Assembly: GCF_004342065.1 (NCBI RefSeq)
Contig: NZ_SLZU01000010.1
Coordinates: forward strand, 102,220-166,219
Direction: 5' to 3'
DNA length: 64,000 nt
DNA from: Primorskyibacter sedentarius
Lineage (GTDB): Bacteria; Pseudomonadota; Alphaproteobacteria; Rhodobacterales; Rhodobacteraceae
Each line of letters begins with the position of its first letter. Positions within the stretch are counted from its first letter, which is position 1. The position numbers and the translations under genes are program-made. Positions 28,270 to 37,087 of this stretch are shown in pieces. Below the pieces are notes generated by a model. The model was not told the DNA's origin and ran no database searches. It saw only the letters and a list, made by a program, of their open reading frames with translations.

Positions 28270-29808
28270 ATGAACATTATCGGTACGGCAGTTCGGCGGC
28301 GGATGAGAGAGCTGCGGCGCGTCCTGCAGGGCCCGCAGCTGATCGCCTTTGTCCCGGCCATAGCGCTGGCGGCTTTCTGGGTCTTCGGCGAACTGGCACT
28401 TCTTGGCGTCGCACTCGGCCTGCCAATGCTCTTGTCGGGGATGGGCCTGTTCTCCATGTCGGACAGCGGCCATCACGGGCGCGCTTGCGAGGTTACCACG
28501 CTGGACAAGCTTGAACCCGTCGCGACGCGGCTGGCCCAACGCGCCCAGGAGCAAAACAAGTTAACCGCCTGCTTCCTTCTCGGGTTCGAGGACACCGAGG
28601 AACTAGACAGCCGGCACGGTGCCGAAACCGTGTTCAAACTGCGCGATGCGGCCACCGGCAGGATTCGCAGCGCGCTGCGGCCCGGCGATGACATCTATAT
28701 CGTGGACAAGACCCGGATTGCTGTTCTTCTGGGGCCAGTTATCCGGCTGGATCTTGAAAGCGCATTGCAAATTGCAAGCCGCATTCAGGCCGCCGCAGAG
28801 GAGCCTGTTGTGGTCGCCGGCAGCGCGATCTACCCCAGTTACAGTGTCGGCCTCAGCCTTTCTTCCCGCCTCGAAATAGAGGCGCAGGGCAAAGACTTCC
28901 TCTCCAGCGCCAATGCGGCGCTTGAGGATGCGCAGTCCAGCGGCGCTTCTGCCATCCGCGCGTGGTCGCGCCATGGGCGCTATATGAAAACCGCCGAGAC
29001 GCCATTGGAAACCGAAGTCCGTGCCGCCTTGGAGGCCGGAGAAATTGTGCCATGGTTCCAGCCGCAAATCAGTACCGAGACCGGACAGGTCACGGGTGTG
29101 GAGGCGCTGGCGCGCTGGTTGCACCCGGATCGCGGCACGCTGCCGCCAGCCGTCTTCCTACCTGCGATCGCGTCGGCGGGGTTGCTCCCCAAACTGGCCG
29201 AAACGATCCTGCGAGAGACGCTCGAAGCGTTGCAGGACTGGGATAGTCTTGGCCTCACCGTCGCAAGTGCCGCGGTCAACATGACAAAGCAGGATCTCGA
29301 CGATCCAAAGCTGCCGGATCGTATCGCCTGGCAACTCGATCGTTTCAATCTAACGCCCGACCGGCTGTGCATCGAGGTGCTGGAGGATGTCGTTGCCGAA
29401 GGGCCGGACGACGTCACCGCCCGAAACATCCGGGCATTGGCTGCGATGGGCTGCGGCATAGACCTTGATGATTTCGGCACGGGTAAGGCCTCCATCAGTG
29501 TATTGCGGCGGTTCGACGTGTCGCGCCTGAAAATTGATCGCAGCTTCGTGACCCGGGTGGATACTGACGAGGATCAGCGCCGTGTCGTTGCCGCCGTTAT
29601 CGGAATGGCAGAGCGGCTTGGCCTCGACACGGTGGCCGAAGGTGTCGAAACGGTTGGGGAACACGCGTTGCTGGCCCAGCTAGGGTGCAAGGTTGTCCAA
29701 GGCTTCGGCATCGCGCGCCCGATGTCGCCAGAGCGCATCCCAAAGTGGATCCAGACCTACAATGCCAAGCTGGCGCAGGCGCCACGCCTGCCCCGCGCGA
29801 TGGGGTGA
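28270..29808 (+). CDS. EAL-domain protein with degenerate GGDEF domain, membrane-anchored
   Basis: A 512-residue protein with two hydrophobic helices at about 25-60. A GGDEF-like domain follows, whose signature is replaced by GDDIYIVDKTRI, so it should not make c-di-GMP. The EAL phosphodiesterase domain looks complete: EAL at 278-280 (GVEALARW), N337 region (SAAVNMTKQD), the E of CIEVLED, DDFGTG at 400-405, K421, and the AEGVET loop. It probably degrades c-di-GMP, with the GGDEF part acting as a regulatory module. The start at 28270 precedes the first helix. It lies just after ttcA and may share its transcript. Confidence 0.88.
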   Translation: MNIIGTAVRRRMRELRRVLQGPQLIAFVPAIALAAFWVFGELALLGVALGLPMLLSGMGLFSMSDSGHHGRACEVTTLDKLEPVATRLAQRAQEQNKLTACFLLGFEDTEELDSRHGAETVFKLRDAATGRIRSALRPGDDIYIVDKTRIAVLLGPVIRLDLESALQIASRIQAAAEEPVVVAGSAIYPSYSVGLSLSSRLEIEAQGKDFLSSANAALEDAQSSGASAIRAWSRHGRYMKTAETPLETEVRAALEAGEIVPWFQPQISTETGQVTGVEALARWLHPDRGTLPPAVFLPAIASAGLLPKLAETILRETLEALQDWDSLGLTVASAAVNMTKQDLDDPKLPDRIAWQLDRFNLTPDRLCIEVLEDVVAEGPDDVTARNIRALAAMGCGIDLDDFGTGKASISVLRRFDVSRLKIDRSFVTRVDTDEDQRRVVAAVIGMAERLGLDTVAEGVETVGEHALLAQLGCKVVQGFGIARPMSPERIPKWIQTYNAKLAQAPRLPRAMG

Positions 29809-29969
29809 TTTCCTGCGGTAATCGACGGGATCGGGTCAGCGCCTCGGCGCAGCCTGCCCCAGACCCCACTAAAGGCGCTAAGACAAGACCCAAGCGGTGA
29901 CGGCGCCGTCTGAACGGGTAACTGCATGCAAGCAGTGGCAACAGCGCTGCACGCAACCCTGCGGTCGTT

Positions 29970-30620
29970 TCAGTCGAGCCCGGCGATTATGGCACGAAGC
30001 GTTTCTATGCCCTCGGATTTCTCAGACGAGGTCAGCACGATTTCGGGATAAGCGGCCGGGTGTTTCGAAAGCGCGCCACGAACCTGATCCAGAATCTTGT
30101 CGCGCTCGGCAGCCTTCACCTTGTCGGCCTTGGTCATGACCACTTGGAAAGTGACGGCCGATTGGTCAAGCAGGGTCATGATCTCTTCGTCCACCGCCTT
30201 AACGCCGTGGCGCGTATCGATCAGCACGAAAGCACGGCGAAGATTTGCGCGGCCAGAGAGGTATTTCTTCAACAGGCGCTGCCATTTCTCGACCACCGGA
30301 AGCGGCGCATTGGCATAGCCATAGCCGGGCAAATCCACCAGATAATGCGTGGCGCCCTGCGTGAAGAAGTTGATCTCTTGCGTGCGGCCCGGCGTGTTGG
30401 AGGCGCGGGCCAGCGCCTTTGTCCCGGTCAACGCATTTATGAGCGTCGACTTGCCCACATTGGACCGCCCGGCAAAGCAGACTTCCAGCCGGTCCGCTTC
30501 CGGCAAGCCATCCATCGCAACGACACCCTTCAGAAACTGCGACTCCGCGGCAAAGAGCATGCGCCCCTTTTCACGGGTGATATCGTCGGGATCTTCGGCC
30601 AGAGGAAAGGGGAGCTGCAT
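29970..30620 (-). CDS. engB: Ribosome biogenesis GTP-binding protein YsxC/EngB
   Basis: A 216-residue GTPase needed for assembly of the 50S subunit. It shows the P-loop GRSNVGKSTLINALTG, the G2/G3 region (TPGRTQEINFF; LVDLPGYGYA) and the G4 motif TKADK in QVVMTKADKVKA, with G5 near LTSSEKSEG. Length and order fit the TrmE-Era-EngA-EngB family. It is the last gene of a yidC-MOSC-engB operon; its ATG shares a base with the MOSC stop (TGATG). Confidence 0.95.
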   Translation of the reverse strand: MQLPFPLAEDPDDITREKGRMLFAAESQFLKGVVAMDGLPEADRLEVCFAGRSNVGKSTLINALTGTKALARASNTPGRTQEINFFTQGATHYLVDLPGYGYANAPLPVVEKWQRLLKKYLSGRANLRRAFVLIDTRHGVKAVDEEIMTLLDQSAVTFQVVMTKADKVKAAERDKILDQVRGALSKHPAAYPEIVLTSSEKSEGIETLRAIIAGLD

Positions 30621-31363
30621 CAGACTGTCTCCAGATTGTCACCAATGGCGATGTCGCCAGAGGCTGTGACTTCGCCATAGACACCCATATCGGTATGTCC
30701 CCAGGATTTGAGCGCACCCAGCGTGTCTGCATCCCGGATGCCCGTCTCGGGGTTCGCGGTCGTGGCGAGGCAGCGCGTGACCGGTTCGGAAATACGCAGA
30801 CGCGCGCCACCGATGCGGATTTCCTTGCCGACCCAGTCGAATTCCTGCCAAGGAGCCAACCCGTCGAGCCAAAGGTTCATGCGCCAGCGCCGCACATCGA
30901 GCGGCTGGCCGAGCTTTTCCTCCACCGCGCGCAGCGTTGCGAGGTTGCCAATGGAAACGGACGGGTAGTCTGTATCCGTCATACCGCGCTCGGGCGCAGC
31001 GATCACGCGCGCGGAGGCCGCGCGGTCCTCTGGCATCAGCGGCCGGGTCCAGGCGATCAGCTTGTCGCCTTCGTCGTCAGGGCGAAATCGAAGCTCCGCC
31101 AGATCGGGATGGGTGAGGGTCAGCGTCTTTGTCGTTTCGTCGAACTTCGCCCGTATCGCCATCAGCCCCGGCGCCTTGGCCCCGCGCGAAAAGTTCGCAC
31201 AAGGCACCCAATCAGAGCCATCGGCCTTCGAGGCTTCATGCGCCACAGCCCATGTCCTGTCCCAAGGCAGTGTTTGCCCCTCGGACAGGCTGACATGTGT
31301 CAGTTCTTCGCAGCCATGCGCCTTGATCGGATGGCGCCAGATCTGCGCGACCCGACCCATCAC
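30620..31363 (-). CDS. MOSC domain-containing protein
   Basis: A 247-residue protein with an N-terminal beta-barrel MOSC_N region (RVAQIWRHPIKAHGCEEL) and a C-terminal MOSC domain containing EFDWVGKEIRIGGARLRISEPVTRC, mentioned by its ends (residues about 183-207). The conserved cysteine after RISEPVTR is present, a position used for molybdenum or sulfur handling in the family. It lacks the 2Fe-2S C-terminal domain of YiiM/YcbX-like relatives. The operon with yidC and engB is conserved in the Rhodobacteraceae. The substrate is unknown. Confidence 0.9.
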   Translation of the reverse strand: MMGRVAQIWRHPIKAHGCEELTHVSLSEGQTLPWDRTWAVAHEASKADGSDWVPCANFSRGAKAPGLMAIRAKFDETTKTLTLTHPDLAELRFRPDDEGDKLIAWTRPLMPEDRAASARVIAAPERGMTDTDYPSVSIGNLATLRAVEEKLGQPLDVRRWRMNLWLDGLAPWQEFDWVGKEIRIGGARLRISEPVTRCLATTANPETGIRDADTLGALKSWGHTDMGVYGEVTASGDIAIGDNLETV

Positions 31364-33183
31364 TTTTCGTCCGGCTTTGGCTTCTTCTTGAACGAGGACA
31401 AGATGTTGCCGAAAACGTCAGGTTTGTAGCCCTGGCTGCGCATGATCAGATACTGCTGCGTGAACGTGATCGTGTTGTTCGCGATCCAGTACAGCACAAG
31501 ACCCGAGGCAAACGTGCCGAGCATGAACATGAATACCCATGGCATCCAGGCAAAGATCATCGCCTGTGTCTTATCGGTGGGCGCCGGGTTCAGTTTCTGC
31601 TGCAACCACATGGAAATGCCCAGAAGGATCGGCAGGATACCCAAGCTGAGGATCGCGAGGAAAGAGTTGGGATCCGGCGGCGCAAAGGGCAGCAGGCCGA
31701 ACAGGTTCAGGATCGACGACGGGTCCGGCGCGGACAGGTCGCGAATCCACCCGATCCAGGGTGCGTGGCGCAGCTCAAGCGTGACGAAGATCACCTTGTA
31801 GAGCGAGAAGAAGATCGGGATCTGCATCAGGATCGGCAAACAGCCCGAGGCCGGATTGACCTTTTCCTTCTTGTAGAGCGTCATCATCTCTTGCTGGAGC
31901 TTCTGACGGTCGTCCCCGGCCTTTTCCTTGATCTTTTCCATCTGCGGCTGAAGCTCTTTCATCTTCGCCATCGACACGTAGGATTTATAGGCAAGCGGGA
32001 AGAGCAGCGCCTTGATCAGGAAGGTCAGAAGAATGATGGACCAGCCCATGTTGCCAATCAGCGCGTTCAGCCAGTGCAGCACGGCGAAAATCGGCTTGGT
32101 CAGGAAGAAGAACCATCCCCAGTCGATCGAATCGTCGAAACGGTCCACGCCTGCTTTTTCATAGCCGCGAATGGTGTCCCATTCCTTGGCACCTGCAAAG
32201 AGCTGGGTGGACACTTCGGCGGTCGCGCCCGGCGCGAGGCTGATCGTGGGATGCACGGCCTCTGTCTGGTAGATATCGCGACGGTCGTCATACTTGATCA
32301 CGGATTTGAACGCCGATCCGGGCGTGGGGACAAGCGTCGACATCCAGTAGTGATCGGTGAAGCCGATCCAGCCGTTTTCAGACACCTGTGTCACCTCGGC
32401 ACGGGCACCTTCACTGGCATTGACCGCGTAATCCGCGATATCGTCGTAATCGACTTCGGAAAGCTCTCCGTCCGACATGCCCACGACCCCTTCGTGCAAC
32501 ACGAAGAAGTTCTTCAGGTCCTGCGGTTCGCCATGACGGGCCAGAACACCGTAAGGCGCAAGCGTTGCAGTGCCGCCCGACGTGTTTTCGACCTGCTGCG
32601 AGACGGTGAACATATAGTCCTCATCCACGGCGATGGTGCGGCGGAATTCCAGACCGGCCGGGCTTTGCCACGTCAGGGTAACGGGCGCTTCAGGTGTCAA
32701 CGTGCTGTTGCCTTCGACCTGCCACAGGGTGTTGGCCCCGGGCACGTCGTCAACCGACAGCCCGGATCCCGGCGCCCAGCCGAACAGGGCGTAGTAAGGC
32801 TGGTCGGAGCCGACAGGGCGCAGCATGTGGACGGTTTCGGAACCGGGCTCCACGGTGACCCTGTAATCGCTGAGCGCGAGATCATCGATCCGGCCACCGG
32901 CGAGCGAGATCGACCCGCTCAGCCGCGGGGTCTGGATCTGGATGCGGGGCGCGTCTGCCGCGCTTTGCTCGGCGGCGGGGTCCACGGTGGTCGCAGCTGC
33001 GCCATCGCTGGGCGCGGCCATGGGCACTGCGGCAGTGTCGCCTGCCGTATCCTGCTGAACGATTTCGGGGGCGTTCGGATCAGGCGCGGCAGTCTCCGGT
33101 GGGGGGAAGAGTACGAACCACGTCAGGATCACGGCGAAGCTCAGCGCCGTCGCGAGAATGAGGTTCTTGTTCTGATCGTCCAT
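31360..33183 (-). CDS. yidC: Membrane protein insertase YidC
   Basis: A 607-residue inner-membrane insertase. The first helix (residues 5-27, LATALSFAVILTWFVLFPP) is followed by a low-complexity acidic linker, then the large periplasmic beta domain. The conserved five-helix core begins near residue 355 (WGWFFFLTKPIFAVLHWLN). It contains the hydrophilic-groove arginine region (YKSYVSMAKMKELQPQMEKI) and the NPASGCLPILMQIPIFFSLYK segment. It inserts respiratory and other membrane proteins with or without SecYEG. It starts MDDQNKNLIL at 33183. The stop overlaps the MOSC start by 4 bp. A 7-bp hairpin lies in its leader at 33220-33240. Confidence 0.97.
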   Translation of the reverse strand: MDDQNKNLILATALSFAVILTWFVLFPPPETAAPDPNAPEIVQQDTAGDTAAVPMAAPSDGAAATTVDPAAEQSAADAPRIQIQTPRLSGSISLAGGRIDDLALSDYRVTVEPGSETVHMLRPVGSDQPYYALFGWAPGSGLSVDDVPGANTLWQVEGNSTLTPEAPVTLTWQSPAGLEFRRTIAVDEDYMFTVSQQVENTSGGTATLAPYGVLARHGEPQDLKNFFVLHEGVVGMSDGELSEVDYDDIADYAVNASEGARAEVTQVSENGWIGFTDHYWMSTLVPTPGSAFKSVIKYDDRRDIYQTEAVHPTISLAPGATAEVSTQLFAGAKEWDTIRGYEKAGVDRFDDSIDWGWFFFLTKPIFAVLHWLNALIGNMGWSIILLTFLIKALLFPLAYKSYVSMAKMKELQPQMEKIKEKAGDDRQKLQQEMMTLYKKEKVNPASGCLPILMQIPIFFSLYKVIFVTLELRHAPWIGWIRDLSAPDPSSILNLFGLLPFAPPDPNSFLAILSLGILPILLGISMWLQQKLNPAPTDKTQAMIFAWMPWVFMFMLGTFASGLVLYWIANNTITFTQQYLIMRSQGYKPDVFGNILSSFKKKPKPDEK

Positions 33184-33545
33184 GGGGGAACGCCACCTGT
33201 GCCTGTTCCGGAAATTAGGCTTGGGTTCAACAGACCCAAGGGGGAAAGGTCAAGCGGATTATCCGTAAACAGGCGGCGATTCGACGGCAGATGGCACCTG
33301 TTTCCTTGTTTTTGTCACGCCAGAGACCAGCGCATTCACCGCTTCGGCATGGCCGACCGCGCCATCAGGCAAGGCCCACCCATGCCTGCGAGGCCACATC
33401 TTGGGCCAAAGGACAGCTACGCTCCCCCCTTGGCGCGGAGCAGGTTTCGCGCGGCAGCCTCCCTGACCATCAAGGCGTAGCTTGCCCTTGCACCGCCTGC
33501 CTGCGCACCCGATAAACGAAACAGATCTTTTTGGGGATGCCAGGG
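33184..33545. other. 362-bp divergent region between yidC and argB
   Basis: No gene is supported; the minus-strand frame 33259-33555 has no domain and atypical composition. A perfect 7-bp inverted repeat (CTTGGGT/ACCCAAG, 33220-33240) lies in the yidC leader. A candidate argB promoter lies at 33488-33516. Confidence 0.5.
33488..33516 (+). promoter_or_regulatory. Candidate sigma-70 promoter for the argB operon
   Basis: TTGCAC (33488-33493), a 17-bp spacer and GATAAA (33511-33516) lie 29 bp upstream of the chosen argB start. The match is fair. Confidence 0.4.
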
Positions 33546-34433
33546 ATGAAAACACGCACGATGAACCAGGATTGGATTACCACCGCCCGCACTCTTTCAG
33601 AGGCCCTCCCCTACATGCAGCGCTATTCCGGCGCCATCGTGGTGGTCAAATTCGGCGGAAATGCGATGGGCGACGCCGATGCGATGGCCGAATTCGCCCG
33701 CGACATCGTGCTGATGCGGCAAGTCGGGGTGAACCCGGTCGTGGTTCACGGCGGCGGCCCGATGATCAACGACCTTCTGGGGCGGCTCGGGATCGAATCG
33801 AAATTCGTGCGCGGCAAGCGTGTCACCGATCAGGCCACCGTCGAGGTTGTGGAGATGGTGCTGACCGGGCTCGTCAACAAGCGTATCGTTCAGGCGATCA
33901 TGGATGAGGGCGGTCGCGCCGTTGGTCTCTCCGGCAAGGATGATGACCTGATGGTCTGTGAAGCGGATGACCCCGAACTCGGGTTTGTCGGTCGGCCTAT
34001 CGAGATGAACGTTCAGGTTCTGCGCGATCTCTTTTCCGCCGGGATCATACCGGTCGTGGCCCCCGTTGCCACCGGCATGGACCCGCTGGAAACGTTCAAC
34101 GTCAACGGCGACACCGCAGCCGGGGCCATCGCAGGCGCTCTCAAGGCGGACCGGCTGCTTCTGCTTACCGATGTTACAGGGGTCAAGGATGGCTCGGGCG
34201 AGGTTCTGACCTCGATGACCCCCGATGACGTCCGCCGGATGACAGCGGATGGCACGATCGCGGGCGGGATGATCCCCAAGACCGAAACGGCGCTCAAGGC
34301 AATCGAAGAGGGCGTGCGCGCGGTGGTGATTCTCGACGGGCGCGTGCCCAATGCCTGCCTGCTGGAGCTTTTCACCGATCACGGCGCCGGGTCACTGATC
34401 CGCCAGCCCAGCCCCGCGCCCGTCGAAGAGTGA
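33546..34433 (+). CDS. argB: Acetylglutamate kinase
   Basis: A 295-residue enzyme that phosphorylates N-acetylglutamate in arginine synthesis. It has the amino acid kinase fold signatures [10 protein letters not shown] (residues 28-37), [13 protein letters not shown], the substrate-binding [18 protein letters not shown], and the C-terminal ATP site [17 protein letters not shown]. The N-terminal helix ([19 protein letters not shown]) is the one linked to hexamer formation and arginine feedback in other family members. The start at 33546 is chosen by homology of length; ATGs at 33531 and 33561 are alternatives. The stop overlaps the next gene (GTGA). Confidence 0.96.
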   Translation: MKTRTMNQDWITTARTLSEALPYMQRYSGAIVVVKFGGNAMGDADAMAEFARDIVLMRQVGVNPVVVHGGGPMINDLLGRLGIESKFVRGKRVTDQATVEVVEMVLTGLVNKRIVQAIMDEGGRAVGLSGKDDDLMVCEADDPELGFVGRPIEMNVQVLRDLFSAGIIPVVAPVATGMDPLETFNVNGDTAAGAIAGALKADRLLLLTDVTGVKDGSGEVLTSMTPDDVRRMTADGTIAGGMIPKTETALKAIEEGVRAVVILDGRVPNACLLELFTDHGAGSLIRQPSPAPVEE

Positions 34434-35119
34434 GCACGGCGCGGCGCAGCCCCCTTACCGAGTTTCACCGGATCGACTCCCTCGCACATCGGTACGCGCT
34501 GGCTGTGACTGGCGCGTTTCACCCCGGCAAGGACGACGGCGCCCCCGCGGATTGCCGCACATTGCTCTTGCTGGGCCCGGACGAGCCGCGCTTCTGGCCG
34601 GTGTTCCGCAAAGCGCCCGAATACCTAGACGGGTCGCCGGATCCGCTGGACAGGTGGTCAACGCGGCAGGCCGGGGCCTTGGCGACAAAGATCGGCGGGA
34701 CCGCGATATTTCCCTCCGACGGCCCGCCATGGCCACCGTTCATCGCATGGGCGCTCGCGACGCAAAGCTGCCACATCTCGCCCGTCGGGCTGCTCGTACA
34801 CGACAAGGCAGGTCTTTTCCTCAGCTTCCGGGCGGCAATCGCGCTGCCGGTGCAGTTGGAGCTGCCCGCGCCCGCGCCGTCGCCCTGCACCTCCTGCCCT
34901 GCGCCCTGTGCCACCGCATGCCCGGTGGGTGCCCTGTCTCCTGGTCAGGACTACGACGTCGCTGCCTGCATGGCGCATGTCTGCTCTGCCAAGGGTCGCG
35001 AGTGCCGCCAAGGATGCCTCGTGCGCTGCATCTGCCCAGTTTCGCAACAATTCGGCCGCGACCCCGGCCAATCCGCATTTCACATGACCGCATTCCTGAA
35101 AGGACAGACATGCGCTTGA
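34430..35119 (+). CDS. 4Fe-4S ferredoxin-like protein, cysteine-rich C-terminus
   Basis: A 229-residue protein whose last third holds many cysteines: [18 protein letters not shown] (a ferredoxin-like C-x2-C-x3-C-x3-CP pattern), then [17 protein letters not shown] and LVRCICPVS. At least one 4Fe-4S cluster is likely, and a second is possible. The N-terminal 130 residues have no recognised domain, although the layout ([34 protein letters not shown]) resembles the substrate part of epoxyqueuosine reductase-like proteins. It starts at GTG 34430, inside the argB stop. It may be an electron carrier or reductase; the partner is unknown. Confidence 0.75.
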   Translation: MSTARRSPLTEFHRIDSLAHRYALAVTGAFHPGKDDGAPADCRTLLLLGPDEPRFWPVFRKAPEYLDGSPDPLDRWSTRQAGALATKIGGTAIFPSDGPPWPPFIAWALATQSCHISPVGLLVHDKAGLFLSFRAAIALPVQLELPAPAPSPCTSCPAPCATACPVGALSPGQDYDVAACMAHVCSAKGRECRQGCLVRCICPVSQQFGRDPGQSAFHMTAFLKGQTCA

Positions 35120-35604
35120 TCCTTATGCGCCACGCAAAGTCGAGCTGGGATGATTTCTCCCAGCCTGATCACGACCGTCCTCTGAATGCGCGCGGCAGGC
35201 GCAATGCCACGACGATGGGCGGCTGGCTGCGAGAGAACGCATTCCTCCCCGACAGCGTGCTGTGCTCAACCTCGGCGCGCACCCGCGAAACATTGGCGTT
35301 GCTTGATATCGCGGCGCCCGTCACCTTCGAAGAGCCGCTTTACCACGGTTCTCCGGAAACCTTGCTGAACGCTTTCAGGCATACCACCGGCCACACCGTT
35401 CTGTTGCTGGCCCATAATCCCGGTATCGGCGCCTTTGCCTCACGGTTGGTAAAGGTTCGCCCGACCCATCCGCGATTCGCAGATTACCCGACATGCGCGA
35501 CGCTTGTCGCCCATTGCGACATCACCGACTGGGGCGCACTTCAGCCCGGCACCTGTCAGGTCGAAGCATTTGCCATCCCCCGCGAAGTTGAGGATGGGCT
35601 GTGA
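35110..35604 (+). CDS. Histidine phosphatase family protein, SixA-like
   Basis: A 164-residue protein with the RHAK motif at the N-terminus ([13 protein letters not shown]), which supplies the phosphohistidine intermediate, and a second histidine in LLLAHNPGIGAFA. ARTRETLALLDIA is the typical third block. The length and RHAKS start match SixA, which removes phosphate from histidine phosphotransfer domains. No phosphorelay gene is adjacent, so the substrate is not assigned. The ATG overlaps the preceding stop by 10 bp, and it ends the argB operon. Confidence 0.88.
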   Translation: MRLILMRHAKSSWDDFSQPDHDRPLNARGRRNATTMGGWLRENAFLPDSVLCSTSARTRETLALLDIAAPVTFEEPLYHGSPETLLNAFRHTTGHTVLLLAHNPGIGAFASRLVKVRPTHPRFADYPTCATLVAHCDITDWGALQPGTCQVEAFAIPREVEDGL

Positions 35605-35634
35605 TCGACGCCAAACACCGATGAAGCGCGCCAA

Positions 35635-35656
35635 GGCCGGACCCGAAGGCCCGGCC
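35635..35656. terminator. Hairpin between the argB operon and the copper chaperone gene
   Basis: GGCCGGACC and GGCCCGGCC form a 9-position stem with one mismatch around a CGAA tetraloop, 31 bp after the SixA-like stop. It sits between converging genes, so it could end both transcripts. No T-run follows, so confidence is limited. Confidence 0.4.
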
Positions 35657-35725
35657 CACGTTTGGACGACGGCGGCGGCAGCGCCGCCCGAGGAGAAACG
35701 TCCCCCCCGTCCGGCCGATGAACGA

Positions 35726-36166
35726 TCAGCGATCCAGATCGACAGGAACCTCGATCACGACTTCGCCCGCCTTTTCAAAGGTCAGCGTCAACGTGATGAC
35801 ATCACCATCTTCCAACGGGTCGGTCAGCCCCATCAGCATCACGTGGTCACCGCCGCGCTCCAGCGCGTGGGTTTCGCCTGCTGGCAGGGCAAAGCCGTCG
35901 GGCACATGGCGCATCTGCATCACGCCGTTGCCATCGTCGATATGGGTGTGCAGTTCGACCCGCGCGGCGGCATCGGACGCGGCATCAATCAGCTGATCGG
36001 CACTGTCACCAAGGTTCTCGATCAGCATGAAGGCCGCGCCGGACTTCGCCGCGGGGCCGGAAACCCGCGCATAAGCATCGTCGATACGCACCTGGCTTTC
36101 TTCAGCAAGAAGAGGGGTGGCCGCAAGTGAAAGCGCCAGAACGGCGGCGCGAGAAATGAAAGACAT
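35726..36166 (-). CDS. Periplasmic copper chaperone PCu(A)C
   Basis: A 146-residue periplasmic protein with a signal peptide (cleavage after LLA, about residue 21). The copper-binding pattern is clear: H73, M83 and M85 in ELHTHIDDGNGVMQMRHV, then H108 and M110 in GGDHVMLMGLTDPLEDGD. Such proteins deliver Cu(I) to the CuA or CuB sites of cytochrome oxidase, often with a Sco partner. It is the second gene of a pair, 47 bp after a small exported protein with a cysteine pair. No Sco homologue is in the window. Confidence 0.93.
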   Translation of the reverse strand: MSFISRAAVLALSLAATPLLAEESQVRIDDAYARVSGPAAKSGAAFMLIENLGDSADQLIDAASDAAARVELHTHIDDGNGVMQMRHVPDGFALPAGETHALERGGDHVMLMGLTDPLEDGDVITLTLTFEKAGEVVIEVPVDLDR

Positions 36167-36213
36167 GGGTGTCTCTCCTGTCAGAATTGGAATGTTGGGT
36201 GTCGTCTGCTGGG

Positions 36214-36579
36214 TCAGGCGGGCCTGATGCCTGCTCCGACAGGTGGTGCGCGCGCTTTCGCCCCCACCGTCTGTGCATCGCGGCCCTGCGACGCCTCAAC
36301 CCCGAAAACAACCGCGCGGTAGACGCCCGAAGGTTGGGGCTCGGCCGGGGCGGCCCCGGCGAAGATCAGCAATGTCAGTGCGCAATCGGGGCAGATATGC
36401 GTCGGTTCAACCGGGTTGCCATCGGCATCGATCTGAACTGTCGCGACGCCCGTTCCGGTGCAGATGACCATCTGCCCGGCCACCATCGTCTGCCCACGCG
36501 CCAGCGCCATGCTCTGCGCCGTGGCGGTCAGAACAAGCGACAGGATCAGCGCAAAGGTGCAGCGAAAGAACGTCGTCAT
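36214..36579 (-). CDS. Small exported protein, DUF2946-like, with CxxC
   Basis: A 121-residue protein with a signal peptide or membrane anchor (FFRCTFALILSLVLTATAQS). The mature part contains three cysteines (MVICTGTGVATVQIDADG, then HICPDCALTLLIFAG), including a C-x2-C pair. This layout recalls DUF2946 proteins, which are often found next to copper genes; the assignment is tentative. It is the first gene of the pair with the PCu(A)C chaperone and may share its role in copper handling. The C-terminal 40 residues look variable and may be disordered. Confidence 0.7.
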   Translation of the reverse strand: MTTFFRCTFALILSLVLTATAQSMALARGQTMVAGQMVICTGTGVATVQIDADGNPVEPTHICPDCALTLLIFAGAAPAEPQPSGVYRAVVFGVEASQGRDAQTVGAKARAPPVGAGIRPA

Positions 36580-36619
36580 CGCGACACTTTACCCAAGGGG
36601 GCACCACGTGCGACGCGAC

Positions 36620-36653
36620 AAAAGGAAACAGCCCCGCCCGAAAAAGGCGAGGC
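36620..36653 (-). terminator. Rho-independent terminator of rpmB
   Basis: On the minus strand GCCTCGCC, a TTTTTCG loop and GGCGGGGC form an 8-bp stem with one G-U pair, followed by the T-rich TGTTTCCTTTT. It lies 29 bp after the rpmB stop. Confidence 0.65.
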
Positions 36654-36681
36654 CGCATCACGTCCCTCGATCGTCAAGGTG

Positions 36682-36972
36682 TCAGGCCGAAGCGGCCAGC
36701 GCCTTCGCGATCTCTTTCTTCACTTTCAGCGCGTTGGCCGAAAGCTCATCGTCCTTGGCTTTCGCCAGGAATGCGTCAAGACCACCGCGGTGATCGACGC
36801 TGCGCAGCGCCGAAGCAGAGATGCGCAGCTTGATGCCGCGGTCCAGCGCTTCGGATTGCAGCGTGACGTCGTTCAGGTTCGGCAGGAAACGACGGCGGGT
36901 CTTGTTGTTGGCATGGCTGACATTGTTGCCAGTCATCGGGCCTTTTCCGGTCAGTTCGCAACGGCGCGACAT
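36682..36972 (-). CDS. rpmB: Ribosomal protein bL28
   Basis: A 96-residue basic ribosomal protein with the conserved start [20 protein letters not shown] and the [20 protein letters not shown] block, typical of alphaproteobacterial L28. The C-terminal [12 protein letters not shown] tail is also typical. The start at 36972 is set by homology; an open extension upstream is not conserved. It is followed by a good hairpin terminator and is expressed alone. Confidence 0.97.
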   Translation of the reverse strand: MSRRCELTGKGPMTGNNVSHANNKTRRRFLPNLNDVTLQSEALDRGIKLRISASALRSVDHRGGLDAFLAKAKDDELSANALKVKKEIAKALAASA

Positions 36973-37087
36973 GTGTCCATCCTCGTCTGGTTCCGGCGAA
37001 AGCGTTCCTTCCGCCAATATTTAAGGGCGCCGCAGACGCAGCGCCCGGAATCTGGTTGGGTGTCATTAGGCCCTGAACAACAGCCCG

